NCBI GenBank assembly: GCA_035048485.1
Contig: CM068584.1
Coordinates: 55,491,739-55,555,738 of the forward strand
DNA: 64,000 bases
Direction of reading: 5' to 3'
Source: Pteria penguin
Taxonomy: Eukaryota > Mollusca > Bivalvia > Pterioida > Pteriidae
Position numbers and translations under genes: made by a program. The first letter of the stretch is position 1. Every line of letters begins with the position of its first letter. Of this stretch, positions 19,245 through 27,870 are shown piece by piece. Below the pieces are notes generated by a model. The model searched no databases and was not told where the DNA came from. It saw only the letters and a program-made list of their open reading frames with translations.

Positions 19245-19411
19245 TATATGACGGGATCTTCCCCCCGAAATATATGCGTGCGCAGCCTATGTGGATCGCC
19301 TCTGTACATCAGGTCGATATTACGTAATAATCTATATACATATCGGGTTTTCCCGCTCCCTGTTTGACCGGTCACACACATACTGGAACACGGTAATATG
19401 ACGTCATTCAT
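19232..19411 (-). pseudogene. packaging-ATPase N-terminal fragment, 59 codons
   Basis: A short frame from ATG 19,411 carries a perfect Walker A, GQTGSGKT, followed by RYVYRLLRNIDLMYRG, as at the start of the FtsK/A32-type DNA-packaging ATPase of Polintons. It then stops. The rest of the ATPase (Walker B and beyond, ~200 residues in the family) is absent, so it is a deletion remnant. Its start overlaps the end of the membrane-protein gene by 8 bp. Confidence 0.7.
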
Positions 19412-19628
19412 GTTTGTTTAAAGTCGGAGAGGGCAACGCGTAGCCTATGGCACTACTCAATAAACTGATCCACAGTTCGGTTTTCTCGCTATTTATAGAT
19501 AGGTTGACGATAGAAGTGATGACGATGACGTAGACTATAAGCATCTGACAAAAATAGACGATCTCGGATTTGGGTAACAAGGTCCCCAAAAATGTCCACC
19601 GGTGATTTGTATCACGTCTCTCTTCCAT
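19404..19628 (-). CDS. small two-pass membrane protein, 74 aa
   Basis: Hydrophobic segments at ~22-42 (IVYFCQMLIVYVIVITSIVNL) and ~52-66 (WISLLSSAIGYALPSP). The N-terminus is charged (MEERRDTNHRW). This gene commonly lies beside ATPase and polB in such elements, by my recollection. Its function is unknown. The TATA motif is 31 nt upstream of the ATG. Confidence 0.55.
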   Translation of the reverse strand: MEERRDTNHRWTFLGTLLPKSEIVYFCQMLIVYVIVITSIVNLSINSEKTELWISLLSSAIGYALPSPTLNKHE

Positions 19629-19655
19629 GGTTTGTCAAGGGCGTATGTTGTGACT

Positions 19656-19671
19656 CTCTTATAAACTTTGA
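19656..19671 (-). promoter_or_regulatory. shared TATA motif before the 74-aa gene
   Basis: Same CTCTTATAAACTTTGA 16-mer as at 19,229. TTATAAA is 31 nt upstream of ATG 19,628. Confidence 0.7.
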
Positions 19672-19730
19672 ATGACGTCATTCGTCCATGAGAGAAACTA
19701 AAATATCGGTAAGCTCTCTATCCTCGTCAT

Positions 19731-20441
19731 TTAATCAATCGTTGACCTCCATTTTTCCGGCTCGACCTCATCTACTTCCATCGCTTCCTCCAGACTCGGA
19801 CACAATTCCAGGTCCAGGGGCACCGTCGTCCGACCGTCGGCTAAAACTTTTCGCTTACAATAAAAGTAAGAGAACCCGCTTCTCTGTTGTGTATACGTAT
19901 ACATCGTATTGTTGCGGGCCCTGATACCTTTATTGCTACCTGTCCCCGGTTTCCGTTTCTTTAAGACCTGTCGAAAGGTGGTCAAAGGGGCTAGGACGGT
20001 CTTCTTACTGATGCCCTTGGAACTGAGCTTCTTCTCGTAGTAAGTCCGCTTCTTAGGTTGGAGGTGCTTTGGCCTCAAGCGCTTGGCTTTACGGAGCAAT
20101 CTCGAGGCTGTCAGTATGCTGCTGGAAGTCGTCACGGTGTTTTTCCTGGCCACGATGTAGGTCTTGGAACACAATCCGATCATGGCGTCTCCCTCGTATT
20201 CAATTTTAAAGAGCCCCGGGGTCCTTTTGTCGAACTTTGCATGATCGAGGCAGCAAGTACGCGGAAACCAGTGATGAAGACAATCCGCTTCAATCTCCAG
20301 TCCCGGTTGACAGTGGCCCTGGAGTCCACGGAGGTAGTCCTCTTTCATGGATGGTTTGACGACGGATAGGAAGTCGGGACCACCCAAAGCCATGTAGGCG
20401 GAATCCGTGTCCATTTCTGTCATTTCAAATAAACATGGATG
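19731..20441 (-). pseudogene. polB: Polinton DNA polymerase B, C-terminal fragment
   Basis: The frame begins just before polymerase motif C, MDTDSAYMAL, holding the catalytic aspartates, and continues through CCLDHAKFDKRTPGLFKIEY, GDAMIGLCSKTYIV and a Lys-rich tail (RSGFSYFYCKRKVL, TTVPLDLEL). It keeps ~235 residues of a protein that is normally over 1,000. Homology stops near 20,441 and a stop codon follows upstream, so exonuclease and most of the palm are lost at the junction with the next element. Protein-primed family-B polymerases replicate Polintons. Confidence 0.8.
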
Positions 20442-20612
20442 AGCTAAAATATCCCTCTAATGTGTAGTAAAAGGTCGTGGTTCTCCGTCGACAATATGAC
20501 ATTGTTTCTACTCATTAATTTCGTTTGGTCTCTGTATGTTTCTGTTATTTAAAAACACCGTGGGAATTCAAATTGGTACCACAACTACTTCAGCAAACTT
20601 CGGCTTTAGACG
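20442..20612 (+). other. junction region and possible 5' non-coding exon
   Basis: Polinton polB homology ends near 20,441. TATTTAAAAAC at 20,547 and a donor AGAC/GTAAGT at 20,611 could be promoter and first exon of the spliced gene that follows. Confidence 0.35.
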
Positions 20613-20805
20613 TAAGTTTTACAAGTCATATGGTTTTAAATTTACTTAAGACTTATATTTCATAAAGTCTTTCATGAAACTTTATTACATAATTTAATGT
20701 CTTTTTAAATTCAAGTTTTCTATTTTTCTTTGCTTTCTTGTTACTATTGATATCAATTTGCACTTTATATTACAGGACTTGTGTGTGTAAAAGGAAAATC
20801 AAAAC

Positions 20806-21331
20806 ATGGACAGAACTCCAACAATATCTTCTCCTGTAAGTATTATCTCTTCCTTAGATTATTTGTGAATAATCAAAATCTTTCGATACTGTAATTATAT
20901 GTAATTTACTATCAAGCTTTAACCACTTTTTTTTCTCTTTTTGTAGAATTTCGTGAACCTAAGAGTGAAATTATTTTCAAGTGGACAGAGGGAAGTGAGT
21001 CCCATATCTGATATATCTGGGGTAAGTAATTTATTTATAAAGAATTTTAAATGTTTATATACACATCCCATACAATGTTTTTGAAATATAATGAAACGTT
21101 ATTGTAGTCTAATTTTCCCCTATAATGAAATATTCAACATTTTTGTTTTATTTGTTATAGGAATCCATTCCGTGGGGTTCGCGCACTGATATAGTGAATG
21201 CTAAAATCCAAGAAAACGATATGAACAATGCAATCATATTCAATCGGATTGAGCAACGATTGAAGAGACTCGAGGACCGGATAGAGGTCCTCGAGAACAG
21301 AAATACAAGGACGTATAACCTGAGATCAAAG
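20806..21331 (+). CDS. spliced coiled-coil protein, 92 codons visible
   Basis: Unrecognised. Three coding exons 20,806-20,835, 20,947-21,021 and 21,161-21,331, all phase 0, have strong GT-AG sites (GTAAGT, GTAAGT, GTGAGC; acceptors TTTTGTAG and TTGTTATAG). Exon 2 starts after acceptor TTACAG at 20,775 with 30 nt of leader. The protein has a Ser-rich head and a coiled coil (IEQRLKRLEDRIEVLENR), ending NLRSK at a donor; no stop is seen, so at least one 3' exon is missing or lies further on. The micro-exons of copy 2 of the CARD unit (from 23,238) could be later exons, but the phases do not join directly. Confidence 0.6.
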
Positions 21332-21822
21332 GTGAGCTTCGTTACTTTTTTTCAACTATAATAACAAAGAATTAAAAACTCAAGGTACTCATACATGTCG
21401 AGCCTACCTCGTATGTATTGTGATTTGTCATGGGTATTATTCCCCTGTCATTTGGGGTGTGTATCTCCATCTGATCAGATATTTTAATGTCTTTGTTCTG
21501 CACACATCTACTTTCATGTTGACGCGCATACTGTTTTCGAGTAAAACATTTTTCACACCATTTACAAAAAAAAACCTCTAGTCAAATTCCGTATTTTCTT
21601 TTTACGTTTGGCTTATTATCGTATCAATAATTCATCTATTTTCATATTCCATCTCATGTTTGACTGACTTCTCTTTCCCCTTCGCTTGCCACCTGTTCGA
21701 ATCTTTCGTCAAAAAAACCAATATCGATTTCTTTTCGGTACACCGATCCTTCTTTTTTCATATATCCTTCATCTGAAGGATATGGTATCCTTCTAGTTGA
21801 CTATATTGGATACTATTCTACT
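21332..21822. other. intron or spacer, no gene
   Basis: AT-rich with pyrimidine-rich stretches. The imperfect hairpin TATATCCTTCATCTGAAGGATATGG lies near 21,760. Confidence 0.4.
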
Positions 21823-22150
21823 ACTGGAGAGTGTGCCTTCTAATGCTGATGTACAACAGCCTTCTGGTTAATTTACATATATCTATAGGATCACTATACA
21901 AATGGGGGTGTGGCTTAATATTATAATTGTGTTGAGCCTTCCAATGCTGGAGATTGTGCCTTCCAATGATGATGTATACAGCCTTCTGGTTAATTTACAT
22001 ATATCTATAGGATCACTATACAAATGGGGGTGTGGCTTAATATTATAATTATGTTGAGCCTTCCAATGCTGGAGATCGTGCCTTCAAATGCTGATGTATA
22101 CAGCCTTCTGGTTACATAACTCTATAGAATCACTATATAAATGGGGGTGT
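21823..22150. repeat. ~124-bp tandem repeat, 2.6 copies
   Basis: Units begin CTGGAGA(G/T)(T/C)GTGCCTTC at 21,823, 21,947 and 22,070. The last unit runs into the polB fragment, so the apparent ATG at 22,141 is repeat sequence. Confidence 0.8.
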
Positions 22151-22194
22151 GGCTTGATATTATAATTGTGCTAGTATCAGCATATTATTACTAC

Positions 22195-22545
22195 TGTGAG
22201 TTAACGAATGAATTGGATCAAGGAGACTGGATTACGGAGTTCGTGTGTAACGGTTCGAAGAATTATGCATACCGTACGCATAAGGGGAAAGAGGTGTGTA
22301 AAATAAAAGGATTTTCGCTCAATTATGCGAACTCTAAAACTCTCAACGTAGACAGCATGCGCGATGCCATGTTCAATATGGACGACCCCTCCACGGGCGC
22401 ATATCAGACTATCAACCCTTCAAGAATTTGTAGGGACAAACTACACAGTGAGATGTTTTCGAGAGAAGAAATTAAAAATTATTCCGCCGTGTATACCAAG
22501 AGGGTCGTACAACCAAATCTCACTACGTTGCCTTATGGATATTAA
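22195..22545 (+). pseudogene. polB: second Polinton DNA polymerase B, extreme C-terminus
   Basis: Plus strand. ELTNELDQGDWITEFVCNG, SKNYAYRTHKGKEVCKIKGF and the terminal TLPYGY are typical of the C-terminus of Polinton family-B polymerases. It differs in sequence and orientation from the 19.7-20.4 kb fragment, so it comes from another element lineage. Only ~115 residues remain; the open frame upstream (from 22,141) is repeat-derived. Confidence 0.7.
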
Positions 22546-22649
22546 AACGGAACACTTTATATGTATTTGATATTTTATTTTGTAAATGTACATTTGCAAT
22601 ATAACGTATTTGTGATACATATGAATATGTATTATGTAAATAAATATTG

Positions 22650-22985
22650 TCAATATTTGATCCATCGTTGTTGTTGTATTCGTCTCTTTTTCGGAGCCGG
22701 AGGAGGTACATAAACGAGTTCTAATCCGAGTTGATGAGTCTTTTTTACGCTCTGCAGTTTGTTTACGTTCTTTAGATTATTTTCAATCTTCTCCATCGTA
22801 TTCCCTTCCCTCGGTGGATTGTTCGACTTCTTGTTGTCTGTCTGGGTTTGACTCGAGATTTTCTTGTCTGTCTGTGGCTGAATCAAGACTTCCCCGTCTG
22901 TCTGGGGTTGTTGTATTGTTTTGTTCACTTTGGCTTTCAACAGATCGTACGTCGTTTTCTTCACTAATACGTACTCCTCCGCCAT
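22650..22985 (-). CDS. small Polinton-type protein, 111 aa
   Basis: The start MAEEYVLVKKTTYDLL resembles the N-terminus of the 18,894 protein. The middle has three QPQTD/QTQTD repeats in a polar linker, then a coiled segment (MEKIENNLKNVNKLQSVKK), and the end is PPPAPKKRRIQQQRWIKY. It is convergent with the polB fragment, an arrangement I expect in Polintons. Its role is unknown. The overlapping Asp/Glu/Arg-rich frame at 22,783-23,040 is a shadow. Confidence 0.55.
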   Translation of the reverse strand: MAEEYVLVKKTTYDLLKAKVNKTIQQPQTDGEVLIQPQTDKKISSQTQTDNKKSNNPPREGNTMEKIENNLKNVNKLQSVKKTHQLGLELVYVPPPAPKKRRIQQQRWIKY

Positions 22986-23237
22986 GATGTTTAAAGTACG
23001 GTTTGAGAATCAGGGGTATGGCTTTATCGTGTTTGACCAAGACAACAGTCCCATCGTCATTTCCTCGTAAGTATTTTAATTCGTATCAGATAATAATAAA
23101 TTTTAAATAAATACTGTAAAATTGTATCTAATGTAATGAAAAGATATTTAAATGTTAAGATAATTAAAGAAACAAATTTAAAAAGTGAAAAAATGCATGA
23201 ATGGTTAATGATTGATGTTTTTTTTCTTACATTCTAG

Positions 23238-23706
23238 TGAAAAATGATTCAGAAGTATAAAGAGTAAGTTTCCTTTTCTCCCGAATTGTCACAGTAATTT
23301 CTTGGTTGAAACTTTGCTATTTAAATGCGAAAAGTATGTTATAATTATCAGTACTTCACTTATTCCATTGTTAATTTATAGAGAGGAGAACAAGGGGATG
23401 TGAGTATTACCCATCATTTATTTTGAATTTATTATCTAAAAATGTATGTATACACTATTTCGTTTACTCCTAACCTTTTAATGTTGTTTATGAATTATAG
23501 GTATGATGCCTTTAATTTATATATATTTCCATTATCAATAAAAGAAAAAGGGATCAAGATTCCGACGGAACATATCTCATATAATTTTTCTTTCCATTAC
23601 ATCATTAAAATTCATTATCTTCATAATTATTTTCTTCTTTCTTGTACATAAACGTTTTTTTTTTTCAGATCAAACACCACCAACAAAGAGATACTTTGAA
23701 CTTTAA
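23238..23706 (+). pseudogene. micro-exon gene, decayed copy
   Basis: Exons 23,238-23,263, 23,382-23,399 and 23,669-23,706 are recognisable. The first has a net 1-nt change that breaks the frame. The third exon equivalent near 23,540-23,568 has lost its acceptor (CAG to CAA), its ATG and its donor (GTATGT to GAACAT). The gene is dead in this copy. Confidence 0.55.
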
Positions 23707-24013
23707 ATGAAATTTTATATTTCAATATTAAGATTTTAACATTTTGGATTATGTGTTATTGTTTATCATTCGTTTGGATTTCTTTGGAAGTTTGACGGAT
23801 ATACATGGATGTTATTTTTGATACACACGAGTCGTAAGTAGAACTTACTTATTGTATCATTTTCTGTTTAATGATACATATTCTCAATTACTCATTATTT
23901 CTTTTTACGTCACGCCATGATCATTTCATAATACAAGAGATGTATCATTAAGCTTACCTTACATGCAATTACATGTAACAATAATAAATAAGGTATAATA
24001 TTATCATATGTGC

Positions 24014-24133
24014 GGACGACCCAGGTTCGATTCCCGGATTGCGCCACCATGTTTAAGAGGTTGGTAACCTCCTGCATCCATGTCGCGATATGACTGAAGT
24101 ATTGTTGAAAGCGATGTAAAATCCTAATCAACA
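24014..24133 (+). repeat. 5'-truncated tRNA-derived SINE with 11-bp target duplication
   Basis: Starts within the tRNA-like B box (GGTTCGATTCCC) and ends GTAAAATCCTAATCAACAAC. It is flanked on both sides by TATCATATGTG. Copy 1 of the host repeat has the empty site near 1,303. Relatives lie at 38.75, 50.88 and 51.15 kb. Confidence 0.8.
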
Positions 24134-24231
24134 ACTATCATATGTGTGGTTCGAACCTTAAATATCAATATGAATATAAACTGTACCACTGATTCCAATC
24201 CAATTACTGAATGAGACCACAACATCAATGG

Positions 24232-24899
24232 TTATGTGTAAAGAGGAAAAATAATAACAGGATCATCGATAGGTCTCATTTCTTCATTGTTTGTCATGAA
24301 GTACTTACTAATATTTACCGTAGAGTACGTAATGTTTATAGACACGATAATGTTCTGGGAAAGCATCCATTGTCTTTCGGATGTTAAGGAATCTCGTTGT
24401 CTGTATATGCCATCTATCTCTTCGCTGAATAAATTCAGAGTTATCCAGTCACAGACTGACAACACAACACCAAGTTTAGTGGGGTAAAATTTCCCACGTC
24501 CCGAATAGCGGCGGTACTTTCTTAAGTGAAATGTCAAATCCTGGTTTTGTTGTACCGATAGATAGAAATCTTGTCCTATATCTAATTGACATAGTTGATC
24601 TGTTGGAATGCTAGAATCGTAGGTTTGGGTATCTGTCTGACTAAAGTTTCAGCCATATGTCGTATCCTTTGTAATCGTAATACATGTATAAAATATGGGA
24701 AGACAGTTGGTCGACACCAGGCCAATTCCGCTAAGAACGTAATGGTTTGTTGCATGGGAGTATTCTGTTCCAATATCTTTGCCTTTTGTTCGACAAACAT
24801 AACGCCATATTGAACTAATGCGTCTACGGCTTTGGTCACCAGCAAGATTTGACACAAGATGTCTTTTTCCCTCATGACCATATCATATGTGGATGACAT
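24232..24899 (-). pseudogene. CARD-domain gene, decayed copy
   Basis: The N-terminal CARD half (24,899-24,582) is open and ~90% identical to copy 1; a 4-nt deletion near 24,616 shifts the frame, and the C-terminal half continues at 24,537-24,232. The terminal residues after RPID differ from copy 1, so that end is not conserved. Confidence 0.7.
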
Positions 24900-25284
24900 T
24901 TTGTATAGTATTCTCAGTTACGGCATGTTAATGTTTCAGACTCTACGTTGTATTGCATCATGCTACAGTAACCCCTTTAACCTCCAATAGATGTTATAGT
25001 TTTACGGTGACTTTTTTTGATTGACGGACTTCTTTTATTCGGGTATACACCTTTATCCATTATCATTCAATAGTATGGAGCTGACTGGACAGGATGGGGG
25101 GGGGGGGGGGGGGGGGGGCACCAGATATGGGTGGTCCAATAGGTACGGAGCTCAGTCCGGTCAAACCGGGCTACCAGGTCAAAAGTCCAGTCAAACCGGG
25201 CTATCCCACCCCAGTTGGTGGGCCACGTTATTCTAACCTGTCTCCCGTAGCGGGGGGGGGGGGGAGGGAACCAGGAACATACTG

Positions 25285-25725
25285 GCCAACATAAAGCACC
25301 TGAAGTATAGCGGAAAAGAAAAATGGGGTCCATTTTTCTTTAAATTCCAAACGATAGCAGACTATCAGGGGTGGTGAGAGGATGACAGGTCCTTTGCCTT
25401 GGGTCTAGTGTTAGAGGGGACAGCCTTAGATTACTATGGTCCCCTTTGGAAGAGAGAGGGTACGCTTACCTTTACTCAAGCGACTAACAGTTTGGGGGAA
25501 CGTTTTGGGCAGGTGGCGCTTCGCCCTGCAGCTAACCTAGAGTTTAATTCTATGGTCCAAGCCTCAAATGAATCTTTCGAACAGTGGGGGATAGAGTAAT
25601 GGACATGGCACAACAGGCCTTGGGTAGTTCTACATCACATGAAGTGATGCAGAAACAGATAGCGACACATTTTGCATTGGGGTGTTTAGATTGGGATGCA
25701 GGTCAGCACCTCATCAACCATATCG
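25285..25725 (+). pseudogene. gag: Gypsy gag fragment
   Basis: Frames read YSGKEKWGPFFFKFQTIAD, ALDYYGPLWKRE, LGERFGQVAL and, after a frameshift near 25,590, FALGCLDWDAGQHLINH, as in retrotransposon gag. No LTR or pol is attached. Runs of G at 25,096 and 25,252 are just upstream. Confidence 0.6.
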
Positions 25726-27030
25726 TATATCGATTTCTTTACTATAAATATATTGTCCTATATCCCGGTAAAACTTCACCATTGTTATGCTATAACATTT
25801 TGACGGCAAGGTCAGGCGGCGATCCTCAACAAGTAACGCAATGGACGTATGTAATAACTGAAAGTATTCTATCAGTTTCCTTACGTTGTTTTTGAGGCGC
25901 GGGAAGCGCCTCTTTGTGATCGCCCGGGGCGTTCTACATATTGACCTCAGAGTTTTCACTATATATTCTTTGGCAGCGACCGCGTAGCGTCGTGTAACTG
26001 TCGTTACGCTGCGTAATGTAGTTCTTGTCTGGTTGGTATGTAAACTTTATTCACAAATTAAATACATTTATTTTGGCTGATTACATTACAAGTGGTATAC
26101 ATGTATACAAAATAATATAGTTATGCAATTTGAGCGTGGTCTTTACCGCACAGCTTTATTTTTTGTTCGGTCGAAATTACTACGCTGTGAAAATAGTTCT
26201 GTACAGACTGAAGCGATGGACGCTGGAGACTGCACGCATCACAGGTGAGTACATTTTGATTTTTGAATGTAATTATTGAATGCTTGTTAAATGGTTGAAA
26301 TGCCGTTGAAGGGTTGATCAGACGATGCAAACAAGATTTTACCATCCGTCTGTTTTGTTTGTGACTTAATATAATACCGCATGCTAAACCAAATGACGTT
26401 AATCAGCCGAAGTAAGAAAGTGAACCTATGCCTTAGATTCTAAATCTTTAGTTTATGAACGAACGATTTTTTTAGGTTAAGTGTAGGTCTAGCTCTGTTG
26501 CTTTGCTTATGCTGAATATCGTTATTTTTAATTAATTCCATGTAGATGCAGTTTATTGTCGAACGATAGGCATACTACATGTATATAATTGCACAACATT
26601 TTAGCCTCATTTTACCGACGCATATTTTGGGTGTGTCTTATAATTGTAACAGATTTATGTGTATGTTTATAATTGGAGCAGGCATGTACCGGCACTTGAC
26701 AACAATGGGTTTTGTTACCAGTGAGTTGAGTTAATTAAAAGTGAAGTTAGGCGACATCTGTTTTATGTACATACTCTGACACCTAAACAAGTGGGGCCAA
26801 CAAGTGTACGTGTAGCTATTTAATGGAGGTAATTTGATCTTATCAAGAAATAAAAAAAAAATTACACAATTTAGGCACAACTTTCGTACAAGGCTATAAT
26901 AAAATAATTTTATGATTATCAATTCCACCTGTCTGTACCTGTCTAGGTCATCTTAGCAAAGGGCTTCGTGCACGGTGTGTGTTGTCCGTACACTTAAATA
27001 CATTTTGTACTTAAACTAAAAAAGTACTGA
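25726..27030. other. no supported gene
   Basis: 25,786-25,890 repeats 2,662-2,770. A GAGGCGCGGGAAGCGCCTC hairpin lies at about 25,893. A possible plus exon ends at 26,248 (GCATCACAG/GTGAGT) but nothing joins it. The rest is AT-rich. Confidence 0.4.
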
Positions 27031-27039
27031 AGGATTTCA

Positions 27040-27866
27040 ATGAAAACTTCGTCGTGTTTAACCTAGTTTTTACATGAGTTATTGCCCTTTGTTCAGAATA
27101 TTAGTTTTTTGGACTTTACTCAGCTGTCCTTTGAGATATTTGTCTAGGATGTAGTATATGAATTTGTTTTGAGGTTATACAGATCAAGTTCGACTCTTGT
27201 CACGCTTGACCTAGTTTTACGTGAGTTACTGCCCTTTGTTCAAAATTAGTTTTCCGGACTTATCGGCTGTCCTTCGAGATACTGGCCTGGAATTTAATAT
27301 ATGAATTTGTTTTGAGGTAATACAGATCAAGTTCGACTCTTGTTGTGTTTGACCTAGTTTTATGTGAGTTATTGCCCTTTGTTCAAAATTAGTTTTCCGG
27401 ACTTTTCACAGCTGTCCTTTGAAATATTGACCTGAAATTTGGTATATAAATTTCTTTTTAGGTAATTCAAATAAAGTTTGACTCTTGTCGTGTTTGACCT
27501 AGGTTTACATGAGTTGTTGCCCTTTGTTTAAAATTAGTTTTCCAGACATTTCTGAGTTGTGTTTTGAGATATTGACTTGGAATTTATATAAATTTGTGTT
27601 AAGGTAATACAGATCGAGTTCGACTCTTGTCATGTTTGACCTAGTGTTACGTGAGTTATTGCCCTTTGTTCAGAATATAGTTTTCGGGACTTTAAATACT
27701 CAGCTGTCCTTTGAGATATTTGCCTGGAATTTAATGTATGAATTTGTTTTGAGGTAATACAGATCAAGTTTGACTCTTGTCGCGTTTGATCTAGGTTTAC
27801 GTGAGTTAATGCCCTTTGTTCGAAATTATTTTTTCAGACTTTTCTCAGCTGCGCTGTCCTTTAAGC
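27040..27866. repeat. ~147-bp tandem repeat, about 5.6 copies
   Basis: Units begin GAGGTAATACAGATCAAGTT at about 27,171, 27,314, 27,461, 27,601 and 27,751. All contain GAGTTATTGCCCTTTGTTCA. The array stops exactly where Helentron coding sequence begins. Confidence 0.85.
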
Positions 27867-27870
27867 AAAT

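Larger units (their letters stand above)
14357..20450 (-). mobile_element. truncated Polinton/Maverick-like element, minus strand
   Basis: Eleven minus-strand genes or fragments lie nearly end to end: family-B DNA polymerase C-terminus, small membrane protein, packaging-ATPase N-terminus, basic protein, zinc-finger proline-rich protein, TBP-like protein, membrane protein, zinc-ribbon protein, rve integrase with chromodomain, a putative virion-type protein and a small basic protein. polB, ATPase and integrase together define Polinton-type virus-like transposons. Neither end shows a terminal inverted repeat. The left end is cut at 14,357 and the right end inside polB. Major capsid and protease genes are absent from the window. 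Confidence 0.8.
23147..25073. repeat. 1.8-kb direct repeat, copy 2 (CARD unit)
   Basis: Collinear with 415-2,216. It contains decayed versions of the micro-exon gene and the CARD gene, plus a SINE insertion at 24,014-24,133. Both copies end at the same ATTCAATAG, after which sequences differ. Confidence 0.8.

Noticed and set aside
22783..23040. 85-codon minus frame overlapping the 111-aa small protein
   Set aside because: It is the other reading frame of the same repeat-rich sequence, with no conserved feature.
415..25073. Direct repeats as Polinton terminal repeats
   Set aside because: Polintons have inverted, not direct, terminal repeats, and Gypsy and other sequence lies between copy 1 and the Polinton block. 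Kept only as an open structural question.
25021..25294. Gly-rich frames around a G-run
   Set aside because: Generated by homopolymer G tracts; the only real signal here is the gag debris further on.
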